Assembly (NCBI RefSeq): GCF_041725775.1
Contig: NZ_JBEUEL010000037.1
Span: 1 to 27,787, forward strand
Direction: 5' to 3'
Source of the DNA: Pueribacillus sp041725775
GTDB lineage: Bacteria > Bacillota > Bacilli > Bacillales > UBA6769
Length of the DNA: 27,787 bases
Below, in pieces: positions 1 through 7,693 of this stretch (within the stretch, counting starts at the first letter, position 1; each line of letters begins with the position of its first letter). The position numbers and the translations under genes were made by a program. The notes beneath the pieces were generated by a model that saw nothing but the letters and a program-made list of their open reading frames with translations, had not been told where the DNA came from and searched no databases.

Positions 1-124
1 GATTTGCCGCCGACTTCCTTCAGGCTCCACCTCACGGTGGACACCCTTGTCTTAAGCTAATCGCTACTACTGCCTTCACGATTCAGGACTTTAACCTTAT
101 AGAATATGTGCATGCCTCGCACAC
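1..124 (-). mobile_element. Group IIC intron, 5' end (truncated by window edge)
   Basis: Read on the minus strand from 124, the sequence starts GTGTGCG, a form of the group II 5' consensus GUGYG. It then follows the domain I pattern I know from bacterial class C introns such as that of Oceanobacillus iheyensis, including the landmarks GTGAAGGCAG, CAAGGGTGTCC, TGAAGGAAG and CGGCAAA in the same order and spacing. Only about 124 nt are present; the rest of the ribozyme, any reverse transcriptase and the 3' end lie beyond position 1. The 5' splice site sits one base past the T-run of the nos operon terminator. Class C introns are known to insert downstream of intrinsic terminators. The element is in the same orientation as the nos operon, so read-through would transcribe it. 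The assignment is from memory of the consensus, not a covariance-model search. Confidence 0.85.
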
Positions 125-125
125 T

Positions 126-160
126 AAAAAAACGCTTCATCCAAAAGGATAAGCGTTTTA
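126..160 (-). terminator. Intrinsic terminator of the nosDLYF operon
   Basis: The inverted repeat has left arm 129-142 (AAAACGCTTCATCC), loop AAAA and right arm 147-159 (GGATAAGCGTTTT), with one bulged base. On the minus strand the hairpin is followed by a T-rich run ending at 125-126. It lies about 20 nt past the nosF stop codon and serves as the insertion site of the group IIC intron. Confidence 0.85.
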
Positions 161-178
161 ATCGATTATTTCTTATTC

Positions 179-814
179 TTATTTTTTTGTTCGCTCAATA
201 CGAATCACCCGATCACTCACGTCATTAGCAAATGAATAGAGATGAGTCGAAAATAAAACGGTTTTATTCTCTACTTTTAATTGTCTTAACAATCGTTGTA
301 AATTCATTAACCATTCATCGTCAAGCCCATTTGTAGGCTCATCTAAAAGAATAAGTGAGGAGCCGCTAAATAAAACTTGCGCAAGCAACAACCGTTGGCC
401 CATCCCTTTCGACAATGTCGAAACGTAGTCATGTTGTTTCTCTGTAAGTCCGACTTTGTCAATTGCAGCAAGCACATCTGATTTAGAAACGTGACGAAGC
501 CGTGCATAAAACATTAAAAACTCCATCACCGTCAACGGTTGGCGAAATTGAAAGTGATCAGGCATGTAACTAACGTACTGTGCATATTGTCTGCGATTAG
601 CTTTTCTAGTTAAGCCGTTTACCGTTATCGTACCAGACGTAGGAGAAACGATTCCGCTAATCATTTTAATAATCGTGCTTTTCCCCGCACCATTTGGACC
701 GTATAACCCGATGAGCTCGCCTTTTTGCGCCGTAAGTTGAAATTCATGAACGACCGTCGTTTTCTTATATCGCTTCGTTACATTATGAACGTGCAACAAC
801 GGTTTATGTCCCAC
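179..814 (-). CDS. nosF: ABC transporter ATP-binding protein, NosF type
   Basis: ATPase subunit of a NosFY-type ABC transporter. NosF, NosY and NosD are needed to mature the copper-sulfur CuZ centre of nitrous-oxide reductase, and NosF is thought to power delivery of a sulfur species to the cell exterior. Seen here: Walker A GPNGAGKST at residues 39-47, a degenerate signature LSKGMGQ at 134-140, Walker B LILLDEPTNGLD at 154-165, and the switch His at 191. At 211 aa it is shorter than classical NosF (about 300 aa) and lacks a C-terminal extension. The start is GTG, with GAGAGGAG 8 nt upstream, and overlaps the end of nosY by 11 nt, so the two are translationally coupled. The ATPase call is secure; the NosF label rests on the flanking nosD, nosL and nosY genes, since similar ATPases serve other ABC-2 exporters. 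Confidence 0.85.
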   Translation of the reverse strand: MGHKPLLHVHNVTKRYKKTTVVHEFQLTAQKGELIGLYGPNGAGKSTIIKMISGIVSPTSGTITVNGLTRKANRRQYAQYVSYMPDHFQFRQPLTVMEFLMFYARLRHVSKSDVLAAIDKVGLTEKQHDYVSTLSKGMGQRLLLAQVLFSGSSLILLDEPTNGLDDEWLMNLQRLLRQLKVENKTVLFSTHLYSFANDVSDRVIRIERTKK

Positions 815-1628
815 GATAACGACTCCTCTCTGTTCCTATGACAGCAATAACAATGGATGCAATTATCCACAATAGAGCGAGACCGATAAAGTACAAGTTA
901 CTTAGTGGCTGCTGTATCCATGAGACCCAATCAACATACTGCGGTCCAAATACATTACCTCCGCCCATTTTAACCGTAAAAAAAAGTCTCGTAAATTCCA
1001 TCGGATTTAACAACGTTGCAATTTGCAGCGCTTGAAGCGAAGTTTTAAATGGCAGTGAGTGAAGCATTGACATTAAGAGCACTGGCCATGCCAAAACAAA
1101 CAACACCCAAACACCGATACTTATCGTTAATGCTTGCCACCTGCTCGCCGATAATACCCCGATTAACACGGAAAGTGTTAAAAACAAAATGACTAAACAG
1201 ATGGCATACAAATATAATAGAACAACCGCTTCAAACGATAACGAATGTTCAAAAAAAGAAATGACGAGACCGGCTAAACTGAATGCACCTGTCACAATCG
1301 TAACGAGTACGATGAGCATGCCGAAGAACTTCCCAACGATCCATTCAACGGTTGAAATCGGATACGTTAATAACAACTGCCAACTTCCATCTTCTTTTTC
1401 CATCGTTAATGAAAATGCTCCCATCACTAACGTCATAAGCGGTAAGAAGTAAGCAATTAAATTCATAATCGTCCCTGTTGCTTTAGAGTATTGCCCGATT
1501 CCGACCGCATCTCCAGATAAGTATAAAATCGCTGTCGTAAACACGGCAAAAAAGATGACGAATGCATACGTCCAAGCACTGCGAAAATGAATATTCAATT
1601 CTCGTCTAACTGTCGCCCAACTTACCAT
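804..1628 (-). CDS. nosY: ABC transporter permease, NosY type
   Basis: Integral membrane partner of NosF. The 274 aa protein has about six hydrophobic segments (roughly residues 20-38, 55-77, 100-127, 135-160, 167-190 and 245-266). It carries the ABC-2/NosY-like stretch LLLTYPISTVEWIVGKFFG just before the third segment. The length matches NosY (about 275 aa). The start is ATG with AGGGG 8 nt upstream, 11 nt after the nosL stop, and the gene overlaps nosF by 11 nt. The order nosD-L-Y-F with tight spacing indicates one transcript. In known nos systems the NosFY complex works with periplasmic or extracytoplasmic NosD. No nosZ is visible here, so the native client is uncertain. Confidence 0.85.
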   Translation of the reverse strand: MVSWATVRRELNIHFRSAWTYAFVIFFAVFTTAILYLSGDAVGIGQYSKATGTIMNLIAYFLPLMTLVMGAFSLTMEKEDGSWQLLLTYPISTVEWIVGKFFGMLIVLVTIVTGAFSLAGLVISFFEHSLSFEAVVLLYLYAICLVILFLTLSVLIGVLSASRWQALTISIGVWVLFVLAWPVLLMSMLHSLPFKTSLQALQIATLLNPMEFTRLFFTVKMGGGNVFGPQYVDWVSWIQQPLSNLYFIGLALLWIIASIVIAVIGTERSRYRGT

Positions 1629-1639
1629 GTGCCATGCCC

Positions 1640-2206
1640 CTATTCTTCATGTTCATGGTCTGCTTCTTCTTCGTCATGTCCATCATGATCATCACCATGA
1701 TCATGATCATGACCATGTTCTTCTTTCATCTCTTCCATAAGCTCCATATTGCGTTCCCAACTATGTTTTTCAAGCTCTGCATACGAAAGTAGTTTTCCTT
1801 TTCCTTCCTCTTCAATAAATGTTTCCGCGTCTTCTTTTGACTTAAAAGAATACACACCGTAAGCCATTGGTGTTCGAAAATCTTTATCAAATACGAACGT
1901 TGCGTTTTCAATTTGCAGCCATTCTTCTGAATCATAATCTCTCACGTAGCGAACATTAACGTCATCTAACCCATTTTCATCAACCCATTCAAAAAGACAA
2001 CCGATATCATCAAATTTTAAAGCTTGACCATCATCCAATACTAACTGCGCTGCATTATGATCATTAGGAACGAGCATATTACAGACGTCACAACGATCCG
2101 TACCCTCATTGATTTCCTCTGGTGCGAATACTTCTTCCTTCCCGCCACAAGCAACAAGTGCGACCACCATAAAAGCGGTGAACAACACCATAACTATTTT
2201 CTTCAT
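1640..2206 (-). CDS. nosL: NosL copper-binding lipoprotein with His-rich tail
   Basis: Outer-face lipoprotein of the NosL family, which binds Cu(I) and passes it to the nitrous-oxide reductase maturation pathway. Residues 1-19 form a lipoprotein signal peptide ending in the lipobox LVAC, with Cys20 as the lipidated residue. The NosL signature CDVCNM (Cys-x-x-Cys-x-Met) follows at about residues 39-44. The domain continues with the family-typical segment LKFDDIGCLFEWV. The last 27 or so residues form an acidic tail with about ten histidines (HGHDHDHGDDHDGH and onward), which is not part of the core fold and looks like an extra metal-binding or storage arm. The ATG overlaps the nosD stop by 4 nt (ATGA). 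Confidence in the family is high. Confidence 0.93.
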   Translation of the reverse strand: MKKIVMVLFTAFMVVALVACGGKEEVFAPEEINEGTDRCDVCNMLVPNDHNAAQLVLDDGQALKFDDIGCLFEWVDENGLDDVNVRYVRDYDSEEWLQIENATFVFDKDFRTPMAYGVYSFKSKEDAETFIEEEGKGKLLSYAELEKHSWERNMELMEEMKEEHGHDHDHGDDHDGHDEEEADHEHEE

Positions 2207-3522
2207 GTTTTCCTTCCTCCTACGTAAATGATTAATGAACTCATCAATATAGCCAAACTGTACACTATGACATCAACGGTTTTGCGCTCAGAATGAATGA
2301 CTTTTGGCAGTTTCGAAGCCTCCATTAGCGGTGCTTCATCAGATAACGTTTTGTCACGATCGGTATCCAATACAAACTGCAAGAAAAACAAGCCTGGTGA
2401 ATCAGCAAAAATTTGGTAAGCCGGTTTATTCGCAATAAGTGAAGAAAAGAGCAAATCAGCATCATAAGGAATTGCACTGATTTTCTCTCCCGTTACGTCA
2501 AGACCGTAATGGTCATCCCAATAATTGTGCATTACATGATTGTCTTTACTGTCCTTTGCACGAGCAGAAATTTGATTATTCATAAAGTCGTTTTGTGAAA
2601 TGGCATTCCTTTCTGAACGAAGAACGTCTAGACCGATATAGTTAGCAAAAACTTGATTCCCTTCGATGCGATTGTTAGTAGAAGATTCGATAAACAGACC
2701 AATCAAGTTCTCTTCAAGCACGTTATTCTTTACCGTGGCATCATGGACGTCATACAACATCAATCCTTGCGAATGCACGTGAAAACTTTGTTTACGAAAT
2801 CGATTGTTTTCTAAGTGTGTTCCAATCGTTCCCATCACCATTGCGCCAGTAATGTTTTGTTCTGAAAGATTGTCGATTACATTCGTTCGTTTTGTAAACA
2901 TGAAATGAAATCCGTAGCGAGAGTGAGCTACGTGCGAATTTCGAATCGTATTGTCTTCACTTTGTTCAACATAAATGCCGTCTTGAGCATATTGAATCGT
3001 GATATCTTCAATAAGATTCGCATGAGATTGAAACAAATCGATACCGTTTCCTTCTCTCGTCAACATACTGCCTGTAAACTCACTGTCTCGGAATGCACCT
3101 TCAATCGTAATCTTACGTAGCACATTTTCATTCGCTTTGTCTAAAACAATTCCCATGCCACTTGTAGACAACACCACATCAGAAACGACATTGTCATCTC
3201 CTTTGATTAACACGGCAGGTAATTCAAGCTGGTCATGATCATGTTCAATCGTCAATCCGTGAACTTGAACGTGATCGCTATCGATAAGAAGCGTATACTT
3301 ACCCTCTTTATTCAACAGCGTCACGTCTCCATTTCCTTGAAGAGTGATCGGCTTTCGAATCGTAAACGGTCCTTCATACTCCCCTGAAGGAATTGAAATG
3401 ACATCTCCTTTCTCTGCCCGATTAATTTCTGATTGCAAATCAAAAGCAAACGTTTCTTTTTCTGTTAAAAACAGCAATAGAACAGTTGTACAAACAATCG
3501 CACAAACATGAATGCTCTTCAT
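2203..3522 (-). CDS. nosD: NosD-like periplasmic copper-site maturation protein
   Basis: Right-handed beta-helix protein of the NosD family, thought to act with NosF and NosY outside the membrane in assembling the CuZ cluster of nitrous-oxide reductase. I chose the ATG at 3522 (439 aa): it has AAAGAGG about 6 nt upstream and is followed directly by a signal peptide (MKSIHVCAIVCTTVLLLFL). A TTG 39 nt earlier would add 13 charged residues ahead of the signal. Repeated beta-helix rungs of the pattern N-x-I-x-x-N are visible through residues 60-350 (for example NVLRKITIEG, NTIRNSHV, NRIEGNQVFANYIGLDVL). The C-terminus ends in a membrane segment (VIVYSLAILMSSLIIYVGG), anchoring it at the cell surface as expected in a Gram-positive. 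It is the first gene of nosDLYF. Confidence 0.92.
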   Translation of the reverse strand: MKSIHVCAIVCTTVLLLFLTEKETFAFDLQSEINRAEKGDVISIPSGEYEGPFTIRKPITLQGNGDVTLLNKEGKYTLLIDSDHVQVHGLTIEHDHDQLELPAVLIKGDDNVVSDVVLSTSGMGIVLDKANENVLRKITIEGAFRDSEFTGSMLTREGNGIDLFQSHANLIEDITIQYAQDGIYVEQSEDNTIRNSHVAHSRYGFHFMFTKRTNVIDNLSEQNITGAMVMGTIGTHLENNRFRKQSFHVHSQGLMLYDVHDATVKNNVLEENLIGLFIESSTNNRIEGNQVFANYIGLDVLRSERNAISQNDFMNNQISARAKDSKDNHVMHNYWDDHYGLDVTGEKISAIPYDADLLFSSLIANKPAYQIFADSPGLFFLQFVLDTDRDKTLSDEAPLMEASKLPKVIHSERKTVDVIVYSLAILMSSLIIYVGGRKT

Positions 3523-3698
3523 CTTAAACCTCTTTCCACCAGCTTTCTTATACCGTAACAATCAATTGTGAGATCATAATGAAATCCTTGCGAACAAAAA
3601 TTGAATAAATACACATTTGACTACTACTTTCAGACGATGAAAATATAAAAACAAATGCTAAAATGAAAATAAATCAAAAATGAGTAAGGGGACTAGGC

Positions 3699-4151
3699 AT
3701 GGAAGGATTGTATTTAGGTTTAGGGACAATCGGACTCGCGTTTTTCGTGCTTGGCGGCATTTTTTTAATTTACGGATTAAGACGAACTCGCCCGATACGA
3801 AATTGGGAAAAAACGTCGGGAACAATCATTCAAAAAGAAAAAAACCTCGTCATTACACTAGGTAAAATTTTGCGAAATGAAAGTTTTTCTCAAGATATAC
3901 CTGATCGTTATCCAACCGTTGAATATGAAGTAAACGGGCAAACATATACAAATACATCTAAAATTAGTCAACAGCCTGGTTTAAAACCAGGAAGAATAGT
4001 TGAGGTTCTTTACAATTCGAATCATCCTGAACAAGCCGTTATTAACACATTTGTCCAAAGAGGCTCACTTTTTACACTATTAGGTTCGATTTTTCTTACT
4101 CTTGCTTGTATTTTTTTGACTATGATTCTCATTGTCTATTTTTTGTATTAA
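3699..4151 (+). CDS. DUF3592 membrane protein
   Basis: Protein of 150 aa with two membrane helices (residues about 5-27 and 124-148) flanking an extracytoplasmic or cytoplasmic beta domain. The middle part has the DUF3592 pattern: PTVEYEVNGQTYTNTS followed by PGLKPGRIVEVLYNSNHPEQAVI, a small beta-sandwich-like module of unknown function. The ATG has AAGGGGA about 7 nt upstream. A plausible promoter lies just ahead, with an extended -10 TGCTAAAAT at 3656-3664. The gene is divergent from nosD and convergent with the sensor kinase gene, so it is probably transcribed alone. I have no basis for assigning a role. Confidence 0.8.
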   Translation: MEGLYLGLGTIGLAFFVLGGIFLIYGLRRTRPIRNWEKTSGTIIQKEKNLVITLGKILRNESFSQDIPDRYPTVEYEVNGQTYTNTSKISQQPGLKPGRIVEVLYNSNHPEQAVINTFVQRGSLFTLLGSIFLTLACIFLTMILIVYFLY

Positions 4152-4160
4152 AAAGTAATC

Positions 4161-4191
4161 AAAAAAAGAGGGACAAATCCACAACCCTCTT
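4161..4191. terminator. Terminator between DUF3592 gene and sensor kinase operon
   Basis: Stem AAGAGGG (4166-4172) / CCCTCTT (4185-4191) with a 12-nt loop. The uninterrupted T-run is on the minus-strand side (A-run 4161-4167 on the plus strand), so it chiefly ends the two-component operon transcribed leftward. It may also stop the DUF3592 transcript. Confidence 0.75.
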
Positions 4192-4318
4192 ACAAAGCTT
4201 CATAAGTTTTGAGTGAACGTATTCATACATCGTGTCAGATATCACAGATTAAAGACGAAACCGGTGCACTTAGTAGCGATTTTCCATTCCGCTTTCAAGG
4301 CTAGCTGTATCCGCTATC

Positions 4319-5704
4319 TCATTCTCCATATACCGGCAATTCAACCGTCACCTTCGTGCCTTTTCCAAGCTCAGATTCAATCGATATGTCCCCGTCATGC
4401 TTTTTCACAATTTGATTGACGATCGCTAAACCGATGCCTGTACCACCATCATTACGCGTTCTTGCTTTATTTACACGATAAAAACGGTCCATGATGTTCG
4501 GAAGATCGTCTTCGGGTATGCCTTCCCCTTCGTCTTTTATTTGCAAAATTGCCTTTTCTTCTTGTTCAAACAAGAGAATCTCAATTTGCTGTCCTTTCGA
4601 GCTATATTGATAAGCATTTTGCAATACATTCATCACCACTTGTTCTAACCGATCAGCGTCACCATAAATAATGATCTCCTCATCAAGTTTATGAACGAGA
4701 ATAATGTCTTTTTCTTTGCATTTCAACTCAAACCGCTCAATAACGTCTAAAATAAGTTGAGCAAATGGCAGGGGACTTGATTCCATCGGGTAAGAGTCCC
4801 CTTCCAGTTGTGCTAAATCGAGCAAATCGTTCACTAACCGCTCAAGTCGAGACGTTTCTTTTTGCATGATTGATATGTATTGCTCGTAATCAATTAACCC
4901 TTCCGCTACACCCTCGCTAAATCCTTTCATATAGCTGATTGGCGTCCTCAATTCATGAGAAACATTAGCTAAAAATTCCCTACGGTTTTGCTCCACTTGT
5001 TGTAGCGAGGACGCCATCGCATTAAACGATGAAGCGAGCTGACCAAACTCATCGTTTTGCGAAATCGACAACCTTTCTGAAAAATTTCCTGAAGCAAAAT
5101 GTTGCGTAACTCTAGTCATTTGTTTTAATGGCTTCACAATATGATTCGTTATTTTGCGAGCTGCAAACAGCATAATTGTTAATAATGCAAGAGATGACAA
5201 AATAAGTGTTGTCCACAATGGACGAAACGGCTCATATACGGCAGACAATGGAGTGTAAAGAAAAATCACTCCGTTTAACTGCTTTTCCTCTATTAATGGA
5301 ATAACAACAGCTAGAATATCTTGCTTGAACTTTTCATGTTCACGAATCAACACGACATCATCCCCAGCAAGCAGCGTTTGCCGTTCCTCAAACGAAATCA
5401 AATGTTCATCCATCTCAATATCAAATGGCAAATTTCCGCTTAACAGCATTGGATTCTCCGTAAAAATAATTTCCCAATCCAAACTTTCATTTGACCATTC
5501 AATTTTTTCAAGAAAACGCTCCTTATTTTCATCATAAGTAGAAGCGAGTTCGTGCCCGTGAGAAGAAAGTGATTCAATGAGGCGATCAACGTAAAACGTT
5601 TGATATAAATACTGAGTCAAACCGACTGCCGACGCAATCGTAACGAATGCAAGTAAAGCAAATGCTAGCAAAATTTTATATTCCATTTTCACGTTTTTCA
5701 TCAA
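4319..5704 (-). CDS. Sensor histidine kinase (HAMP, HisKA, HATPase)
   Basis: Membrane sensor kinase, partner of the regulator encoded just upstream. Membrane helix 1 spans about residues 11-33. An extracellular sensing region follows at about 34-162, helix 2 at about 164-182, and a HAMP linker at about 185-238. The H-box FLANVSHELRTP has the phospho-accepting His250. The ATP-binding domain has the N-box with Asn363 (NVLQNAYQYS), G1 DEGEGI at 391-396, F-box FYR at 408-410 and G2 GGTGIGLAI at 420-428. Its ATG is separated from the regulator stop by a single base, and GAGGAA inside the last regulator codons serves as ribosome binding site. Architecture and length are those of classical BaeS/PhoR-like kinases. 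The signal is unknown, though the operon's lipoprotein and the shared operator with a PepSY gene point to envelope conditions. Confidence 0.92.
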   Translation of the reverse strand: MMKNVKMEYKILLAFALLAFVTIASAVGLTQYLYQTFYVDRLIESLSSHGHELASTYDENKERFLEKIEWSNESLDWEIIFTENPMLLSGNLPFDIEMDEHLISFEERQTLLAGDDVVLIREHEKFKQDILAVVIPLIEEKQLNGVIFLYTPLSAVYEPFRPLWTTLILSSLALLTIMLFAARKITNHIVKPLKQMTRVTQHFASGNFSERLSISQNDEFGQLASSFNAMASSLQQVEQNRREFLANVSHELRTPISYMKGFSEGVAEGLIDYEQYISIMQKETSRLERLVNDLLDLAQLEGDSYPMESSPLPFAQLILDVIERFELKCKEKDIILVHKLDEEIIIYGDADRLEQVVMNVLQNAYQYSSKGQQIEILLFEQEEKAILQIKDEGEGIPEDDLPNIMDRFYRVNKARTRNDGGTGIGLAIVNQIVKKHDGDISIESELGKGTKVTVELPVYGE

Positions 5705-5705
5705 A

Positions 5706-6383
5706 TCATTCCTCTAACTTATAGCCTACTCCCCATACCGTCTTAATCAATTCGCTCGCTTTACCCAATTTAATCCGCAACGTCTTTATATGCGTATCGA
5801 CCGTTCTCAGCGTCGCTTTCGAATGTTCCATTCCCCAAACGCGATCATGCAGTTGCTCTCTTGTAAAAACCCGTTCTTTATTTTTTGCCAACAAGAGCAA
5901 TAAATCGAATTCCTTGCGCGTAAGTGTGATCGGCTTATCATTCACCTTTACCGTTCTTCCATCAATGTCAATGACAAGCTTGCCAATCCGCAACAAAGCA
6001 GATTTCACATTTTGATTCGTACGTCTTAGCAATGCTTCTATACGAGCTAACAATTCATTTGGACTAAATGGCTTCACGATATAGTCATCAGCTCCCATTT
6101 TTAATCCACTCACACGATCGGCTTCTTCACCTTTTGCAGTTAGCATAATAATCGGTACGTCAGAAAACTTTCTAATTTCCTTACATGCAGTAAACCCATC
6201 CATATACGGCATCATGAGATCGAGCAGAATTAAATCAACCTCTTGCTCTTCCAACTTCTGCAAAAGAGCATACCCATTACTAGCGCTTGATACTTGAAAT
6301 CGCTCTTTACGCAAATATGATGTTACGAGCTCAACCATTTCCTTTTCATCATCAACGACCAGTACATGGTACTGTTTATTCAT
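5706..6383 (-). CDS. OmpR/PhoB-family response regulator
   Basis: DNA-binding response regulator of 225 aa. The receiver domain (1-120) has acidic pocket Asp11-Asp12, phospho-acceptor Asp55 in LILLDLMMP, Thr82 and Lys104 (VKPF). The winged-helix output domain (about 127-223) has the family pattern LTRKEFDLLLLLAKNKERVF and a C-terminal wing ending TVWGVGYKLEE. It lies between the lipoprotein gene (8-nt overlap) and the kinase gene (1-nt gap), so the three are one operon. Two TTCACA direct repeats spaced 11 bp lie upstream of the operon and again upstream of the PepSY gene near 15.5 kb; OmpR-family dimers bind such repeats, so autoregulation is likely but inferred. Confidence 0.94.
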   Translation of the reverse strand: MNKQYHVLVVDDEKEMVELVTSYLRKERFQVSSASNGYALLQKLEEQEVDLILLDLMMPYMDGFTACKEIRKFSDVPIIMLTAKGEEADRVSGLKMGADDYIVKPFSPNELLARIEALLRRTNQNVKSALLRIGKLVIDIDGRTVKVNDKPITLTRKEFDLLLLLAKNKERVFTREQLHDRVWGMEHSKATLRTVDTHIKTLRIKLGKASELIKTVWGVGYKLEE

Positions 6384-7350
6384 GTGAACGTCCCCCTAAT
6401 ACGATGCCATATGGACCAGCTTGCAATGCGTATTCTTCAGTCACTGCATACGTCTTCCGATCAACGAGGAGTAGCGTATCACCGTCAAGAGCTGTGACAT
6501 AAATATGCTGTTCATCCGCTGTAACATAATACGGGTTATCACTAGTTTCTATCTTTTCTTTTACACGAAACGACTCCTTATCAATAATATGCATTTCATT
6601 TGAACCATGGCTTAGAACAAACATATCTTCATCCCGTTCATCTGTGTAAAACGCGATTGGCATCGAACCTGCCTTCACTTTTTCGACTAACTTTCCTGTA
6701 GATGCATCGTAAATATGGACATACTCATTTAGTTCGCCATAGGAACCGTGACCACCCACCCAAACATTTCGGCCGTTTACGACGATATCGGTAGGGTGCT
6801 CAACAACTGGAAAAGTACGAACGACTTCATACGTGAATAAATCAATGACCGAAACCGTTCCGTGATCTCCATTTAACACATATAAAAATGATTCGTCCGC
6901 CGAAATCGAATTCGGATAGCTTCCGACTTTTATTCTTTTTATAATCTCTTCTTTATCCATATCAAAGAGCACCGCTTCATTATGCTTCGCATCCGTCAAA
7001 ACCAACATCTGATGGGCATCATCATAAAAAAGATCCGTGACAGAAGAAACGGGCGAAAGCAGCGTGCGAACTTCTCCGTTATAGAGATCGATTAGAAGCA
7101 CTTCCGATTCCAATTTCCCTGCGACAGCGAGTTGATGATGATCGATTCTTGCAAGTGATTGAATATTAAACTCGAACACTTCTTCATAAATGATTTTACT
7201 TTTTTTTAGATCAACAACCGCAAGCATCGGCTCTTTAATATGTGTAATGAGAACATGATGTTTCTCCAACGGTGGCACCGAAAGCGAAGTATAGTTGCAG
7301 CCAGAAACTAATAGTACGATCCCAACGATGAATACGATCCATTTCCTCAT
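6376..7350 (-). CDS. YVTN/YncE-type beta-propeller lipoprotein
   Basis: Secreted lipoprotein of about 324 aa from the ATG at 7350. I prefer this start over the ATG at 7365 because GAGGGAG lies about 6 nt upstream of it. The signal peptide ends in LVSGC, the Cys being the lipidation site. The rest repeats the YVTN propeller pattern (for example LYVLNGDHGTVSVIDLFTYEVV, VWVGGH, MFVLSHGSNEMHIIDKES, IYVTALDGDTLLLVDRKTYAV), with about six to seven blades. Such propellers are found in surface and quinoprotein-like proteins and bind ligands or partners; no enzyme residues can be named. It is the first gene of an operon with a response regulator and sensor kinase, so it may be a ligand-binding accessory of that sensor or simply its target. 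Confidence 0.85.
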   Translation of the reverse strand: MRKWIVFIVGIVLLVSGCNYTSLSVPPLEKHHVLITHIKEPMLAVVDLKKSKIIYEEVFEFNIQSLARIDHHQLAVAGKLESEVLLIDLYNGEVRTLLSPVSSVTDLFYDDAHQMLVLTDAKHNEAVLFDMDKEEIIKRIKVGSYPNSISADESFLYVLNGDHGTVSVIDLFTYEVVRTFPVVEHPTDIVVNGRNVWVGGHGSYGELNEYVHIYDASTGKLVEKVKAGSMPIAFYTDERDEDMFVLSHGSNEMHIIDKESFRVKEKIETSDNPYYVTADEQHIYVTALDGDTLLLVDRKTYAVTEEYALQAGPYGIVLGGRSHE

Positions 7351-7403
7351 ACGCTTCTCCCTCATATTCTGTTCTCTTTAGTCTACATAGTTTACTACCT
7401 CAT

Positions 7404-7420
7404 TGTGAAGACAATGTGAA
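7404..7420 (-). promoter_or_regulatory. Direct repeat TTCACA-N5-TTCACA, candidate regulator site
   Basis: On the minus strand two identical hexamers TTCACA (7420-7415 and 7409-7404) are separated by TTGTC, an 11-bp period. They lie about 54 bp before the start of the lipoprotein/regulator/kinase operon. Tandem hexamers with about one helical turn of spacing are the usual form of PhoB/OmpR-family sites. An identical pair lies before the PepSY gene at 15570-15586. The sequence TGTAGACTA follows both, at different distances (16 and 7 nt). Binding by the local regulator is inference; PhoP of the phosphate response is another candidate because its boxes look similar. Confidence 0.5.
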
Positions 7421-7630
7421 AAGTATGCGAACCATTTTTAAACTTAGACTGTCATGAAAGCGATAGTCAGACAAGGCATACAATGGACTGATGACTCGAA
7501 TAGAAGTTACCTTAAATAAACGACGAGCGAGACAAGCAACACAGTGTGTGAGCATTAGCAAACAATCTAATCCTATCTACATAGTAATATACTCCATTGC
7601 AACGATATCAGTAAAAGTTTAGTTGATACA

Positions 7631-7663
7631 AAAAAATGAACTTGAAAAAAATTTTTCAAGTTC
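7631..7663 (-). terminator. Intrinsic terminator after bceB
   Basis: Perfect inverted repeat GAACTTGAAAAA (7638-7649) / TTTTTCAAGTTC (7652-7663), followed on the minus strand by a T-run (plus-strand A-run 7630-7636). It lies about 30 nt past the bceB stop. Confidence 0.85.
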
Positions 7664-7693
7664 GTCAAACATAAGTGTGCAATCAATGCCTTT

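Larger units (their letters stand above)
7366..7693. other. Intergenic region, no gene seen
   Basis: These 328 bp lie between two minus-strand operons. They hold the promoter region of the propeller/two-component operon with its direct repeat at the left and the bceAB terminator at the right. The middle part (about 7440-7620) has stops in all frames, no ribosome binding site followed by a usable start, and no strong hairpin. Confidence 0.7.

Noticed and set aside
3523..3561. Longer NosD start at TTG 3561
   Set aside because: Adds 13 charged residues before a normal signal peptide, while the ATG at 3522 has its own ribosome binding site.
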